Source of the DNA: a virus
Length of the DNA stretch: 36,154 nt
IMG/VR virus record: IMGVR_UViG_3300001475_000001
Span: 1-36,154 of that record
Reading direction: 5' to 3' (one strand)
Shown: in pieces, positions 6,049-13,785 of the stretch
Layout: every line of letters begins with the position of its first letter
Position numbering within the stretch: the first letter of the stretch is position 1
The notes under the pieces: generated by a model
What the model was told of the DNA's origin: nothing
Database searches by the model: none
What the model saw: only the letters and a program-made list of their open reading frames with translations
Position numbers and translations under genes: made by a program

Positions 6049-6133
6049 ATAATACAAGGGTTTTGTGCGAAGCATCTTGGGGGAACCGCTTGCGGGGGAG
6101 CCAAGACCCGTAGGGCAAATGGCCTTGTATTAT
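6049..6133. repeat. 85-bp inverted-repeat element (MITE-like or structured RNA)
   Basis: Perfect 11-bp ends, ATAATACAAGG (6049-6059) and CCTTGTATTAT (6123-6133), enclose a G-rich core. The core can fold further: CTTGG pairs with CCAAG, CCGC with GCGG across two bases, and CCC with GGG across three. The nested complementarity is consistent with a folded RNA or with a miniature inverted-repeat element. An open frame runs through it (6022-6387), but the nearest well-formed protein begins after it. No known riboswitch or ribozyme consensus could be matched by eye. Confidence 0.5.
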
Positions 6134-6189
6134 GGAGCGCGGAACGTAGTTTTGAACCTGAAGGAGAAGGGGCGCTAACGCGATACGAA

Positions 6190-6387
6190 GTGAGCATATT
6201 ATTCTGCATTCTCGCCTTCATCCTGGGATGTGTGTTTGGCTATTGGGCCTTCACGCCGGGTAAGGACTTAAACCAGGAGAAAGAGCGGCAACCGTACCGC
6301 ATTATTCCGCCGCATCAGGAGCCGAAGCCGTGCGATCACTGCCGCATGACCTTGGAGGAATTTGTAGCGTATCGTAGACATCGCTGA
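6190..6387 (+). CDS. Small membrane-anchored protein with CxxC
   Basis: From a GTG at 6190 the frame gives 65 residues: one N-terminal membrane helix (SILFCILAFILGCVFGYWAF), then a charged cytoplasmic or periplasmic part with CDHC (residues 48-51) near the end. The ribosome site is weak, and the open frame extends upstream to 6022 through the inverted-repeat element, so the true start is uncertain. The stop overlaps the start region of the next gene. Unknown function. Confidence 0.4.
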   Translation: MSILFCILAFILGCVFGYWAFTPGKDLNQEKERQPYRIIPPHQEPKPCDHCRMTLEEFVAYRRHR

Positions 6388-6388
6388 T

Positions 6389-6586
6389 ATGCTAGCGCTG
6401 ATGCAGGGAGCAATCACGCAGTTGCGAATCACGGCCTCACTCGTGCGCCAACTCTTAACTCGTTCTGAGGAGCTAGCACTTGATGAATTCGACACTGAAT
6501 ACACGCTCGAACAATTCCCACAAGTACTCAGCGATCTCGCAACGCATTTAGAGGAACTGCCAGCACGGAAGAATTGGCCTAAATAG
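6389..6586 (+). CDS. Helical 65-residue protein, unknown
   Basis: The ATG at 6389 lies one base after the previous stop. The product is helical with a basic N-terminal half (QLRITASLVRQLLTRSEE) and an acidic C-terminal half (ALDEFDTEYTLEQFPQVLSDL). There is no membrane segment. It ends just before a DnaA-box-like motif and the plus-strand operator promoter, so it belongs to a different transcript from the late cluster. No family recognised. Confidence 0.45.
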   Translation: MLALMQGAITQLRITASLVRQLLTRSEELALDEFDTEYTLEQFPQVLSDLATHLEELPARKNWPK

Positions 6587-6587
6587 A

Positions 6588-6597
6588 GTTTTCCACA
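6588..6597. repeat. DnaA-box-like motif GTTTTCCACA (copy 2)
   Basis: GTTTTCCACA shares ten bases with the 13-base repeats at 5731 and 28905. It lies 20 bases upstream of the plus-strand operator promoter, mirroring the placement of copy 1 beside the minus-strand promoter. Confidence 0.4.
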
Positions 6598-6616
6598 AGA
6601 TAATTTATATCGCTAT

Positions 6617-6644
6617 TTGCTTTGTTAGTACATCGGTGTACAAT
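6617..6644 (+). promoter_or_regulatory. Plus-strand promoter with matching palindromic operator
   Basis: TTGCTT (-35, 6617-6622), a 16-base spacer and TACAAT (-10, 6639-6644) form a sigma70-like promoter. The near-palindrome GTACATCGGTGTAC (6628-6641) overlies the spacer and half of the -10. It differs at one base from the operator at 5698-5711. It lies about 20 bases before the first gene of the long rightward cluster, so one repressor could hold both outward operons off. Confidence 0.7.
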
Positions 6645-6662
6645 GGCAACAGAGAGAAGAGC

Positions 6663-6860
6663 ATGGAACCGACGGAAGAGCGTATTGAAGCAATGAGGAA
6701 GATGCTATTGCTTCTACCTCCTCTTCTTCCGGACCGGAAAGAGGAGGTAGAGAAGTTCTTTGATCTCTTCGTTGGTAGTTTTGGCTGTCTGGACGAAGCG
6801 CTTGAATTTCTCCGTATGAGACGCAATATTGAATCATTCAGAGAGACACATGAAGATTGA
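6663..6860 (+). CDS. 65-residue helical protein, first gene after operator
   Basis: The ATG at 6663 follows GAGAGAAGAG. An ATG-like start inside the promoter (6636) is rejected because it would lie on or before the transcription start. The protein has an acidic N-terminus (MEPTEERIEAMRKMLLLLPPLLPDR) and a helix-rich remainder (VEKFFDLFVGSF, DEALEFLRMRR). It overlaps the next gene by 11 bases. Being first behind a repressed promoter, it is a candidate early regulator. Family unknown. Confidence 0.5.
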   Translation: MEPTEERIEAMRKMLLLLPPLLPDRKEEVEKFFDLFVGSFGCLDEALEFLRMRRNIESFRETHED

Positions 6861-7050
6861 TCCAAAGCCGATACTTAATGCGGGAGAGACCTTCACAATT
6901 GAGGGCATTTATGTGAAAGAGAATCTCTGGCGATGGTTTCTACGGAAGATACGCAAGCAGCCAAGGCGATTGCGGACTTTTCGATTCGATGATTGTTACA
7001 ACCTGAAAGGATTAAATTATGCCAACAGAAACAGAACAACACAACGGTAA
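6850..7050 (+). CDS. 66-residue basic protein, unknown
   Basis: The ATG at 6850 lies inside the end of the preceding gene. The product starts with a beta-like part (ILNAGETFTIEGIYVKENLWRW) and then becomes very basic (LRKIRKQPRRLRTFRF). Its 3' end overlaps the next gene by 32 bases in another frame. It could bind nucleic acid. No recognisable family. Confidence 0.45.
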   Translation: MKIDPKPILNAGETFTIEGIYVKENLWRWFLRKIRKQPRRLRTFRFDDCYNLKGLNYANRNRTTQR

Positions 7051-7240
7051 TAACGGCAACGACAACAACAGCAACATCAAGCCCGATTTGCAAGAGATTG
7101 CAAAAGCACTACAGCAGGTGGCCGAGGCACTACAGCAAGTCGCTACTGAAATCAAGGACGGCTTTAAGGCGCAAGCCGCTGCCCTGATCGGCGTTAAACC
7201 GCCACCAGTCACGCCCGCGAGACGCGAATTTGATGTCTAA
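7019..7240 (+). CDS. Asn-rich and coiled-coil small protein
   Basis: The 73-residue product has a low-complexity head rich in Asn and Gly (residues 7-19), then a repeated helical heptad segment (IAKALQQVAEALQQVATEI) that would form a coiled coil, and a Pro-rich tail. The internal repeat ALQQVA is visible at DNA level. Short phage coiled-coil proteins often serve as structural adaptors or regulators. Family unknown. Confidence 0.5.
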   Translation: MPTETEQHNGNNGNDNNSNIKPDLQEIAKALQQVAEALQQVATEIKDGFKAQAAALIGVKPPPVTPARREFDV

Positions 7241-7523
7241 GAGTAAAGCGGCGAGCGTTTCGAAAAAGCTCTCAGAATGGGATGACGCAATACAGGACAG
7301 GATGGCTGTAGGTGATGCGCAACTGACGAACGGCTTACTCACTCAGCCTGACTTTGTGGTGTCAGACGCCGTTTTTGAGGAAATCAAGAAAAGCATCACG
7401 GAAGATCCGGAATTCTGGGCTGATTTCTGCCAGAAAGTGAGACGGTCTGCCCTCTCCTTGGCAATGCGCGAACCATTTCTCGCTGCTTTGCTGGTTAAGG
7501 TGATTATGAAGGATGAATCATGA
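7233..7523 (+). CDS. 96-residue protein, unknown
   Basis: The ATG at 7233 overlaps the end of the previous gene; a TTG directly before it is a weaker alternative. The product is soluble and helical, with a basic head (SKSKAASVSKKLSEWDDAI), an acidic middle (DAVFEEIKKSITEDPEFWADF) and a hydrophobic C-terminal helix (REPFLAALLVKVIM). The stop overlaps the next start by ATGA. No family recognised. Confidence 0.5.
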   Translation: MSKSKAASVSKKLSEWDDAIQDRMAVGDAQLTNGLLTQPDFVVSDAVFEEIKKSITEDPEFWADFCQKVRRSALSLAMREPFLAALLVKVIMKDES

Positions 7524-7660
7524 GAATTGAACCAGAACTGGAAGTATATTGCTCGCACGGTTGCGTATTTGTGTGGTTTGATTGCCACAACCTAGACAGC
7601 TCTTGCGTTTGGACAACGACCGTCAAGGACTGGTTGGAGGGAATCCATGAAGAAAGCTAA
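7520..7660 (+). CDS. 46-residue Cys/Trp-rich protein, unknown
   Basis: The ATG at 7520 overlaps the previous stop (ATGA), and the frame runs 46 residues (MRIEPELEVYCSHGCVFVWFDCHNL...) with four Cys and two His in the first half. The pattern C-x3-C-x6-C-x6-C could bind zinc. Its 3' end contains the ribosome site and start of the next gene. The gene is short, but overlaps on both sides fit the style of this cluster. Confidence 0.4.
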   Translation: MRIEPELEVYCSHGCVFVWFDCHNLDSSCVWTTTVKDWLEGIHEES

Positions 7661-8405
7661 AGCGCTTTTATCTTTGCTCGCACTCGCCGTCGTTGCTTCG
7701 GCGCAAACCGGATCGAAGAGCTTTATCAAAGAAGTGAACGGCGATTTGTGGTTGACTGCGAATGCCTATTACGATGGCGCGCATTGGCAGCGCGTTGATA
7801 CCAGCAAGGTCGCTTATGGCTTACAACTCCAAGGAACCAATAACATTCCGGGTGAAGTCGTTTCCGGCACAAACCTCTGGGTGGCTCAGCCCGGCCCGAA
7901 TCCCATTAACTCCACCTATGGCGCTGTTGGTGGTTGGTTGCTCGGCACCGTTGTTACAGGAGACCGACAACTCGTCATCGGTGGCGGCGGTATTGAGATC
8001 GACGGCTATGGCGCACCTCCCTACGGAAGAGTCGTGCAGAATCATCAGGGCGGCGTCACGAATACCGGCTTAGTGACGAATCTCTTTACCGATTACAGCG
8101 GCGTCGATAGCGCGTCTCAGTCGTCTTGGTTTGCTGGCATCGTGGGCGACAGCTTTAAGGTGCGACGCGCGCCCGCAGGCTCTACGACTCTTGCCGATCT
8201 GGTGAGCGTTGATCCCATCGGTCGGCTGCAAATGCCCGTCTCGTCTTTTGCCAGTCTGCCCGCGTGCAATCCCGCTACCGAAGGATCGATTAAACCCGTT
8301 GCTGATTCAACGGTTAACACTTGGGGTGCCACGATCAGCGGCAACGGGTCTAATCACGTATTAGCATACTGTAATGCGGTTCATTGGACCGTCATGGCAA
8401 AGTAG
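7647..8405 (+). CDS. Secreted tail-fibre-like protein
   Basis: This 252-residue protein starts after GGAGGGAATCC. Residues 1-19 (ending VASAQ) form a clear Sec signal peptide. The rest is beta-rich, Gly/Ser/Asn-rich and fibre-like. The C-terminal segment (SLPACNPATEGSIKPVADST, then NTWGATISGNGSNHVLAYC and WTV) resembles the terminal receptor-facing domains of phage tail fibres, which also occur in host surface proteins. It lies directly before the terminase genes, not with the other fibres at 23-28 kb. Whether it is a virion protein or an exported coat protein cannot be told. Confidence 0.55.
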   Translation: MKKAKALLSLLALAVVASAQTGSKSFIKEVNGDLWLTANAYYDGAHWQRVDTSKVAYGLQLQGTNNIPGEVVSGTNLWVAQPGPNPINSTYGAVGGWLLGTVVTGDRQLVIGGGGIEIDGYGAPPYGRVVQNHQGGVTNTGLVTNLFTDYSGVDSASQSSWFAGIVGDSFKVRRAPAGSTTLADLVSVDPIGRLQMPVSSFASLPACNPATEGSIKPVADSTVNTWGATISGNGSNHVLAYCNAVHWTVMAK

Positions 8406-8413
8406 CGTATACT
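8384..8413 (+). promoter_or_regulatory. Possible promoter for a near-leaderless terminase mRNA
   Basis: TATACT at 8408-8413 is a good -10 element; the upstream TTGGAC (8384-8389) is only a weak -35. Transcription would begin around 8420, four bases before the terminase ATG, which has no ribosome site. This fits a near-leaderless message but rests on a single good element. Confidence 0.25.
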
Positions 8414-8423
8414 GCTTGTCAAT

Positions 8424-8915
8424 ATGCCTGCAGGCCGTATCACGAGTTACACGCCGGAACTCTGCGACGAGATCGTGAAGCGGACGATGCAGGGCGAATG
8501 GGCGGCTACCGATGAGCAGATCGCGGATTATTGCGGGATTGATCGCTCACTCGTTCGGCGCTGGAGACATAAGTACCCCGAGTTTGACCAAGCGGTACGG
8601 AAAGCGAAGCTTCTGGTCGATAATCGTGTCGAGAGCGCATTGTTTTACCGTGCGAGCACAGGTGATGTTTCTGCTGGAATCTACTGGTTACAGTGTCGAC
8701 GTCCTGCCGAGTGGCGCAACAAGCATGACATCGATGTCCGCACCCCGGACGGAATCCAGATGGAGCATACAGTGCCCGATGTTGCGACGCTCGTGAACCT
8801 ACCCCCTGAGAAGAAAGCAGCCCTCACCCGTTCGTATCGCGCTTACCTCTTGGAATTGCGCGAATGCTCATTACTCCCGAATCCCATCATTGACGTAGAA
8901 AACGACGAGGAATAG
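8424..8915 (+). CDS. terS: Phage terminase small subunit
   Basis: The 163-residue protein has an N-terminal helix-turn-helix (EQIADYCGIDRSLVRRWRHKYPEF, about residues 32-55). The family signature follows: AVRKAK...VDNRVESALFYRASTGDVSAGIYWLQCRRPAEWRNK, in shorter blocks up to about residue 100. TerS recognises the packaging site and recruits the large subunit. The gene is followed four bases later by the large subunit. The start has no evident ribosome site, so it may be near-leaderless or coupled. Length is normal for the family. Confidence 0.85.
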   Translation: MPAGRITSYTPELCDEIVKRTMQGEWAATDEQIADYCGIDRSLVRRWRHKYPEFDQAVRKAKLLVDNRVESALFYRASTGDVSAGIYWLQCRRPAEWRNKHDIDVRTPDGIQMEHTVPDVATLVNLPPEKKAALTRSYRAYLLELRECSLLPNPIIDVENDEE

Positions 8916-8919
8916 CATC

Positions 8920-10539
8920 ATGAGCGCATCGCCTGCCGCAGTCCAGCAGAAAGCGGCGGAAGCGATGGTGCGGCTGTACGAATGGAACGAACAGCTTACT
9001 GCGCCAGAAACCCCGCAAGTGACACGTGCAGCAGCGTTGCTTGATTCGGTATTCAGACCAGAGCAAGCGGCAGAGAAAGCGCTTGCCTCCCGTGTTGCCT
9101 ACTGCTACGCACGCCCCGAGTGGTTTGTCGCGGAGTTCTTTCCCTGGGGTGAGGGCGAATTAGCGCATTATGCCGGGCCAGATACCTGGCAGGAAGGGTT
9201 TCTCCGTGAATGGGGTGAGGAAATACGGCTTAGACGCTTTGATGGCTTGCATCCTGTCATTCCTCTTCGTTTTGCTACGTCTAGCGGTCACGGCATCGGC
9301 AAGACAACGCTTGTCGCGTGGATTGCAGCGTTTCTTCTTTCGACTCGGCCATATTCGCAGGGCACGGTAACGGCGAATACGTTTCCACAGCTAGAAGCGA
9401 AAACATGGAGTGCGATTTGTCGATGGCTGAAACTGTCGAAAACACGACCCTGGTTTCAAATCGGCGCGGACAGGATCTACCAACTGAACCAGCCCGATAG
9501 CTGGTTCCTTCGAGCACTCACGGCACAAAATGAGAAGAGCGAATCGTTTGCGGGTCAGCATGCCGCGAACTCCAGTAGCTATTACATCTTTGATGAAGCC
9601 TCCGCGATTCCCGAGAGTATCTGGCAAGTCGCAGAAGGGGGAACAACCGATGGAGAACCGCATTGGTTTTGTTTCGGAAATCCCACGCGCAATTCAGGAC
9701 GATTTTTTGAGTCTTGCTTTGGGCGCGAAAAGCACCGCTGGAAAGTGCGCTCTATCGATTCGAGAGAATCCGGTATTACCAACAAAACTCAATTAGCCGA
9801 ATGGGTGACGGAGTACGGCGAAGACTCAGACTTCGTGCGAGTTCGCGTGCGCGGGATTCCGCCGCGGGCAGGAGACCTGCAATTCATCGACAGCGAGCGA
9901 GTCTGGGAAGCGCAGAAACGACGTGTCAATGCTTTGGCGGATGAGCCATTAGTTGTTGGCGTCGATGTCGCCAGAGGCGGGATGGACTCGAACGTCATTT
10001 GCTACCGGATAGGCATAGACGCGCGCTCGATCCGCGCGGAGAAGATCCCTGGAGAACAGACGCGCGATCTCACCTTGCTCGTTTCTAAGCTGGCAACGCT
10101 CCTTTCTGATGGCTTGCGAGGGCGTCCAGTCTCTATGATGTTTATCGATGGCGCGGGAGTCGGAGCGGGCCTCTACCATCGGCTCTCGCAGCTCGGATAC
10201 CGCAACGCGACGGAGGTGCAGTTTGGCGGAAAGCCTCCAGACCCGCATTATGCCAACATGAGAAGCTTCATGTGGGGCAAGATGAAGGACTGGCTACTGC
10301 GCGGTTCCATTCCGGACGATACGCAACTGGAGATTGACTTAACTGGGCCGGGCTACTTCCATGACAGACAGGACAGGCTTGTTCTCGAAAGCAAGGACGA
10401 CATGAAAGATCGCGGATTAGCTTCGCCTGATTATGGGGATGCTTTGGCGCTGACGTTCGCGCAACCGGTTGCGCCTGCTCGACCGAAATTGGAATTAAAC
10501 CGTCCGGGCAGTGGCACGAAATTCAGTTGGGGGAGCTAA
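8920..10539 (+). CDS. terL: Phage terminase large subunit (ATPase-nuclease)
   Basis: The 539-residue protein has the packaging ATPase domain first: Walker A SGHGIGKTT (residues 122-130) and Walker B YYIFDEAS (221-228). The RNase H-like nuclease domain follows, with GVDVARGG (D349), FIDGAG (D410) and SPDYGDALAL (D504/D507). It cuts and pumps phage DNA into the prohead through the portal encoded next. A GAGGAA ribosome site precedes the ATG. All key residues are present and the length is typical, so the enzyme looks functional. The sequence group resembles terminases of P22-like and related podoviruses. Confidence 0.93.
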   Translation: MSASPAAVQQKAAEAMVRLYEWNEQLTAPETPQVTRAAALLDSVFRPEQAAEKALASRVAYCYARPEWFVAEFFPWGEGELAHYAGPDTWQEGFLREWGEEIRLRRFDGLHPVIPLRFATSSGHGIGKTTLVAWIAAFLLSTRPYSQGTVTANTFPQLEAKTWSAICRWLKLSKTRPWFQIGADRIYQLNQPDSWFLRALTAQNEKSESFAGQHAANSSSYYIFDEASAIPESIWQVAEGGTTDGEPHWFCFGNPTRNSGRFFESCFGREKHRWKVRSIDSRESGITNKTQLAEWVTEYGEDSDFVRVRVRGIPPRAGDLQFIDSERVWEAQKRRVNALADEPLVVGVDVARGGMDSNVICYRIGIDARSIRAEKIPGEQTRDLTLLVSKLATLLSDGLRGRPVSMMFIDGAGVGAGLYHRLSQLGYRNATEVQFGGKPPDPHYANMRSFMWGKMKDWLLRGSIPDDTQLEIDLTGPGYFHDRQDRLVLESKDDMKDRGLASPDYGDALALTFAQPVAPARPKLELNRPGSGTKFSWGS

Positions 10540-12690
10540 ATGGCTTACGATCATCAGGAAGCGCTGGATTGGTTCGATGACGCGATATCAGCCGATCAGG
10601 AGAACCGCGATCAGTTCGAGCGCAACGAAGAGATGCTGGCTGGTGAGCAGTGGAGCGATAAGGACAAGGCGACTCGCGGAGAAGGCGCCCTCGTTGTCAA
10701 TAAGCTCGATACGCCAGTCATTCTGATTACGAACCAGATTGCCCAAGCATTACCAGGACCACAAGTCTCGCGACGCGATGGACCGGACGATGAGCAAACA
10801 GCGACCGTCTTTGAAGGAATCTTGCGCGATGTCGAGTACTGCTCTAACGCCTCGGAACGCTACTTACGCCAGATCGATTACGCGGCGGGCGGGAACATCG
10901 GATGGTTGCGCCTCTATATCGATTACGTTGCTCCTCTCTCGCTCGATCAGGAGTTAAAGATTGGAGATCTCGCAGACCCGATGATGGTCGTTGCTGATCC
11001 GCAAGCGAGAGAACCAGATAAGAGTGATATGCAGCGCTTGATTGTCCGTCAGCCGATGCGGTTTGCGGAATATAAACGGCGTTTCGGGCAAGATCCGAAA
11101 GAGGCGCATCGTGGTTTCTCTGGTACGGATTTACAGATGGAGACTTGGTTTAAATCCGATAAGACACTCTGGGTAGCGGAAGACTGGCTCATCGAATACG
11201 AGAACACGCGCTTAATACGAGTGGATGGCCGAGATTATTTTGCCGACGACCAGGATTTACCGCTCGCACTGGCGCTATCTCCGAATGGCATTGAAGGCGA
11301 ACGGAAACTGAGTATCCCACGCGTCAAACAGCGTTTGCTCGATGGGACACGGGTACTTGAAACGAAGGATTGGCCCGGATCGACGATTCCGTTCTTTCCG
11401 GTCATCATGGAAGAAAGAGCGGTACGCGGCCGATTACGGAGAAAATCCGCAATCACCGATGCGATCACCTCTCAGCAGTTGCGGAATTACGTTTCTTCTC
11501 AACAGGCTATCGACTTCCGTAACGCACCAACCTCCAAGTTTCTATTAGGGAGTGCGGCCATCACGGGACATGAGAATCAGTACCGCGACGTCTCGAACCC
11601 GGATCAAACCGTACTGCTCTACAACGAATACGATGAACAAGGCCGTCAACTAGCACCACCGATCTATCAGCGCTATGAGACGAACATGCAGAATTACATC
11701 GTTACGATTCAGCAGATTGATGGCGATATTCAGGAAGCAACACGCACGCCTCCGGCAGCTTTGGGTCTCGCTCAATCCGCGAGTGAAAGCGGAAAGAAAG
11801 TCCAGTTACTCCAGCAGCAGAGCGGTTTAGCGAACTCGCACGCCGGGCGGAGCCTGAAGAAGGCCGTACAGTCGCTATATCGGGCGGCTATTGAAGCGAT
11901 ACCGGTTGTCTATAGCAAAGCGCAAGCAAAGCGCATTACGGGTGCGGACAACAAAAAGAGCACGGTTTGGATTAATCAGCACCTCTTAGCCGATACAGAC
12001 AGACAAGCTGATCCGAAAACGGGGCGGGTTAGGCTCCACCAATTAGGCATTGGACGCTACGATGTTTCCGCAAACGTCGGACCCAGCTATCAATCGCAAC
12101 AAGCGGAAACGGCGGATAAGTTGATTCAGTTGACCGGCATTATCCCGCAGATTGCCTTGAAAGCTCCCGACCAAGTGCTCAAGGTGGCGGATCTGGGACC
12201 GCAGGGCGAGGAGATGATTAAGCGTGTCACGCCACCGGAGTATCAGGAGCAACAAGGCCCGGCAGACCCACAAGCGTTAAACCAGCAACTCCAGCAGATG
12301 CAACAGCGAGTTCAGCTCTTGACGGAACAGCTTAACAAAACCTCGCATATCATTGAGACCGATCAGGTCAAGCAACAAGGCGAGATGGATCGAGCGAAGC
12401 TGGCATCCTGGACGACTTTAGAAGCCAAGAAGCTTGATGTCCAGGGCAAGATGGCCGTTGAGGAGCTACAAAGCCAGCTACAAAGCCAGCTACAAAGCCG
12501 TCTTCTGCCACTCGAACATGAGCTAGGATTCCTCAAGGAAGACAGACTACAGCGGCAGGCAGCGGCGCATGAAGCGGCATTGGCGCAACAGTCCCATATT
12601 CATAGACTTACAGAGAAACAGCAAGGGCATGACCACGCGGCGGAAGAGGTAGCCGTGAATGGGGCTATGGGGGCGGTTGATAACTCATAG
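10540..12690 (+). CDS. P22 gp1-like portal protein
   Basis: At 716 residues it matches the large portal of P22 (725 residues). The N-terminal part contains DWFDDAISADQENRDQFERNEEML...GEQWS and then ALVVNKLDTPVILITNQI, standard features of this portal family. The crown/barrel region near the C-terminus is a long Gln-rich helix (QALNQQLQQMQQRVQLLTEQLNK). The portal is the dodecameric ring at one capsid vertex that binds terminase and later the tail. GGGGGAG precedes the start, and the gene follows terL directly. A short tandem repeat lies in the C-terminal helix. Confidence 0.9.
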   Translation: MAYDHQEALDWFDDAISADQENRDQFERNEEMLAGEQWSDKDKATRGEGALVVNKLDTPVILITNQIAQALPGPQVSRRDGPDDEQTATVFEGILRDVEYCSNASERYLRQIDYAAGGNIGWLRLYIDYVAPLSLDQELKIGDLADPMMVVADPQAREPDKSDMQRLIVRQPMRFAEYKRRFGQDPKEAHRGFSGTDLQMETWFKSDKTLWVAEDWLIEYENTRLIRVDGRDYFADDQDLPLALALSPNGIEGERKLSIPRVKQRLLDGTRVLETKDWPGSTIPFFPVIMEERAVRGRLRRKSAITDAITSQQLRNYVSSQQAIDFRNAPTSKFLLGSAAITGHENQYRDVSNPDQTVLLYNEYDEQGRQLAPPIYQRYETNMQNYIVTIQQIDGDIQEATRTPPAALGLAQSASESGKKVQLLQQQSGLANSHAGRSLKKAVQSLYRAAIEAIPVVYSKAQAKRITGADNKKSTVWINQHLLADTDRQADPKTGRVRLHQLGIGRYDVSANVGPSYQSQQAETADKLIQLTGIIPQIALKAPDQVLKVADLGPQGEEMIKRVTPPEYQEQQGPADPQALNQQLQQMQQRVQLLTEQLNKTSHIIETDQVKQQGEMDRAKLASWTTLEAKKLDVQGKMAVEELQSQLQSQLQSRLLPLEHELGFLKEDRLQRQAAAHEAALAQQSHIHRLTEKQQGHDHAAEEVAVNGAMGAVDNS
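12465..12500 (+). repeat. 12-bp tandem repeat in portal gene
   Basis: GCTACAAAGCCA occurs three times in a row (the last copy ends in G) and encodes LQSQ-LQSQ-LQSR inside the C-terminal helix. In-frame copy-number change would alter helix length by four residues per unit. Confidence 0.8.
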
Positions 12691-12717
12691 CAGAATAAAT
12701 AGCTAGACAATCTACCG

Positions 12718-12746
12718 ATGTTTGTGGCACCATTAGCGCAAACATC
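12718..12746 (+). other. Hairpin between portal and scaffold genes
   Basis: GATGTTTG (12718-12725) and CAAACATC (12739-12746) form a perfect 8-bp stem with a 13-base loop in the only sizeable gap of the structural cluster (12691-12771). No U-run follows, so it is more likely an mRNA-processing or stability element than a terminator. It could adjust the scaffold:portal ratio. Confidence 0.5.
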
Positions 12747-12771
12747 CGGGCGTCATCCCGTAACCTGACAT

Positions 12772-13773
12772 ATGGACCCAGAAACATCGATTCCTCCTAC
12801 TTCGACGAAAGAAGGCACGGCAGAAACTTCCGACTTTGCTGCATACAAGCAGCAGCGGGAAGCTGCCGATGCTCGCGCTCCTGAGGTAGAAGAATCCACC
12901 GACGCGCAAGCGGAAACTGCATCAGACGCGGTACCTGATGAAGATACACCTCAGGAGAGTGACGAAACCACCCCTGATTCCCTAGAAGATCCCAAAACTG
13001 GAAAACCCCGGAAACTGTCAGCCGTCGAGCAACTGAAAAGGCTGCGAAGACGAAGTCAGGACGCTGAAAAGCGGAGTCAGGAAGCCGAAGAGCGAGTACA
13101 GAGGCTAGAGAGGCTACTAGAGAGTCAGAAACAGATCGTCCCCCAGGAAGCAGCGAAAACAGAGGAAAAACCAGAAAGACCGAAGCGCCCGAAGTTTGAA
13201 GAGTTCCCGAGTATCGACGAATGGACCAAAGCAGACGAAAAATGGTTGCAGGAATCGATGGGATGGGAGTTCAAGCAATATGATGAGGCTCGGGCGGCCA
13301 AAGAACAGCAACAACGTGAGCAAGCGGAACAAGACCGCATGCGGGAACATTGGAATCAAGTTAGAGACCGTGCGGAAAACGAGTACCCCGGCTTTAAGTC
13401 TTCTATCGAAGCTTTGGAGCGTAAGGGATACGTGACTCGCCCGATTGCTTCTACGATTTTGCTGTTGTCTCAACAGGATGAGGCGGGCGCTATTAAGTTA
13501 ACCCGTGCGCTGACTCGTGATCCGAAAACAGCCGAACGGCTCTCTCGCATGCAACCAAACCTGGTGCCAGTAGAGTTAGGCCGTATCCTCCATTCTCTTT
13601 CCTCCGCTACTACCCCGAAACCTGAGGTTTCCGCTAACCATAAACCCGCACTTGCTGCAACGACAGTCTTGAATGGGTCCGGTCCTTCTAGCTCAAAACT
13701 GGAAGACGCGAAATTCTATCCGGTCTATTCCAAAATACGCGACGAGCAAGAAGCAAAGCGGCGACGGCGATGA
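12772..13773 (+). CDS. P22 gp8-like scaffolding protein
   Basis: The 333-residue product lies between portal and coat genes, the fixed place of the scaffold in P22-like phages. It is highly charged: a disordered acidic head (to about residue 80), a long coiled-coil segment (VEQLKRLRRRSQDAEKRSQEAEERVQRL) and a helical middle. It ends in a basic C-terminal patch (EQEAKRRRR), the expected coat-binding end in P22 scaffold. Scaffold guides coat assembly and then leaves the capsid. Primary sequence is poorly conserved in this family, so the call relies on composition and position. Confidence 0.8.
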   Translation: MDPETSIPPTSTKEGTAETSDFAAYKQQREAADARAPEVEESTDAQAETASDAVPDEDTPQESDETTPDSLEDPKTGKPRKLSAVEQLKRLRRRSQDAEKRSQEAEERVQRLERLLESQKQIVPQEAAKTEEKPERPKRPKFEEFPSIDEWTKADEKWLQESMGWEFKQYDEARAAKEQQQREQAEQDRMREHWNQVRDRAENEYPGFKSSIEALERKGYVTRPIASTILLLSQQDEAGAIKLTRALTRDPKTAERLSRMQPNLVPVELGRILHSLSSATTPKPEVSANHKPALAATTVLNGSGPSSSKLEDAKFYPVYSKIRDEQEAKRRRR

Positions 13774-13785
13774 GGAACCTAATCA

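Noticed and set aside
6049-6133. Known riboswitch or self-cleaving ribozyme
   Set aside because: Compared by eye with cobalamin, TPP, c-di-GMP, twister and HDV-like consensus elements; none of the invariant blocks line up.
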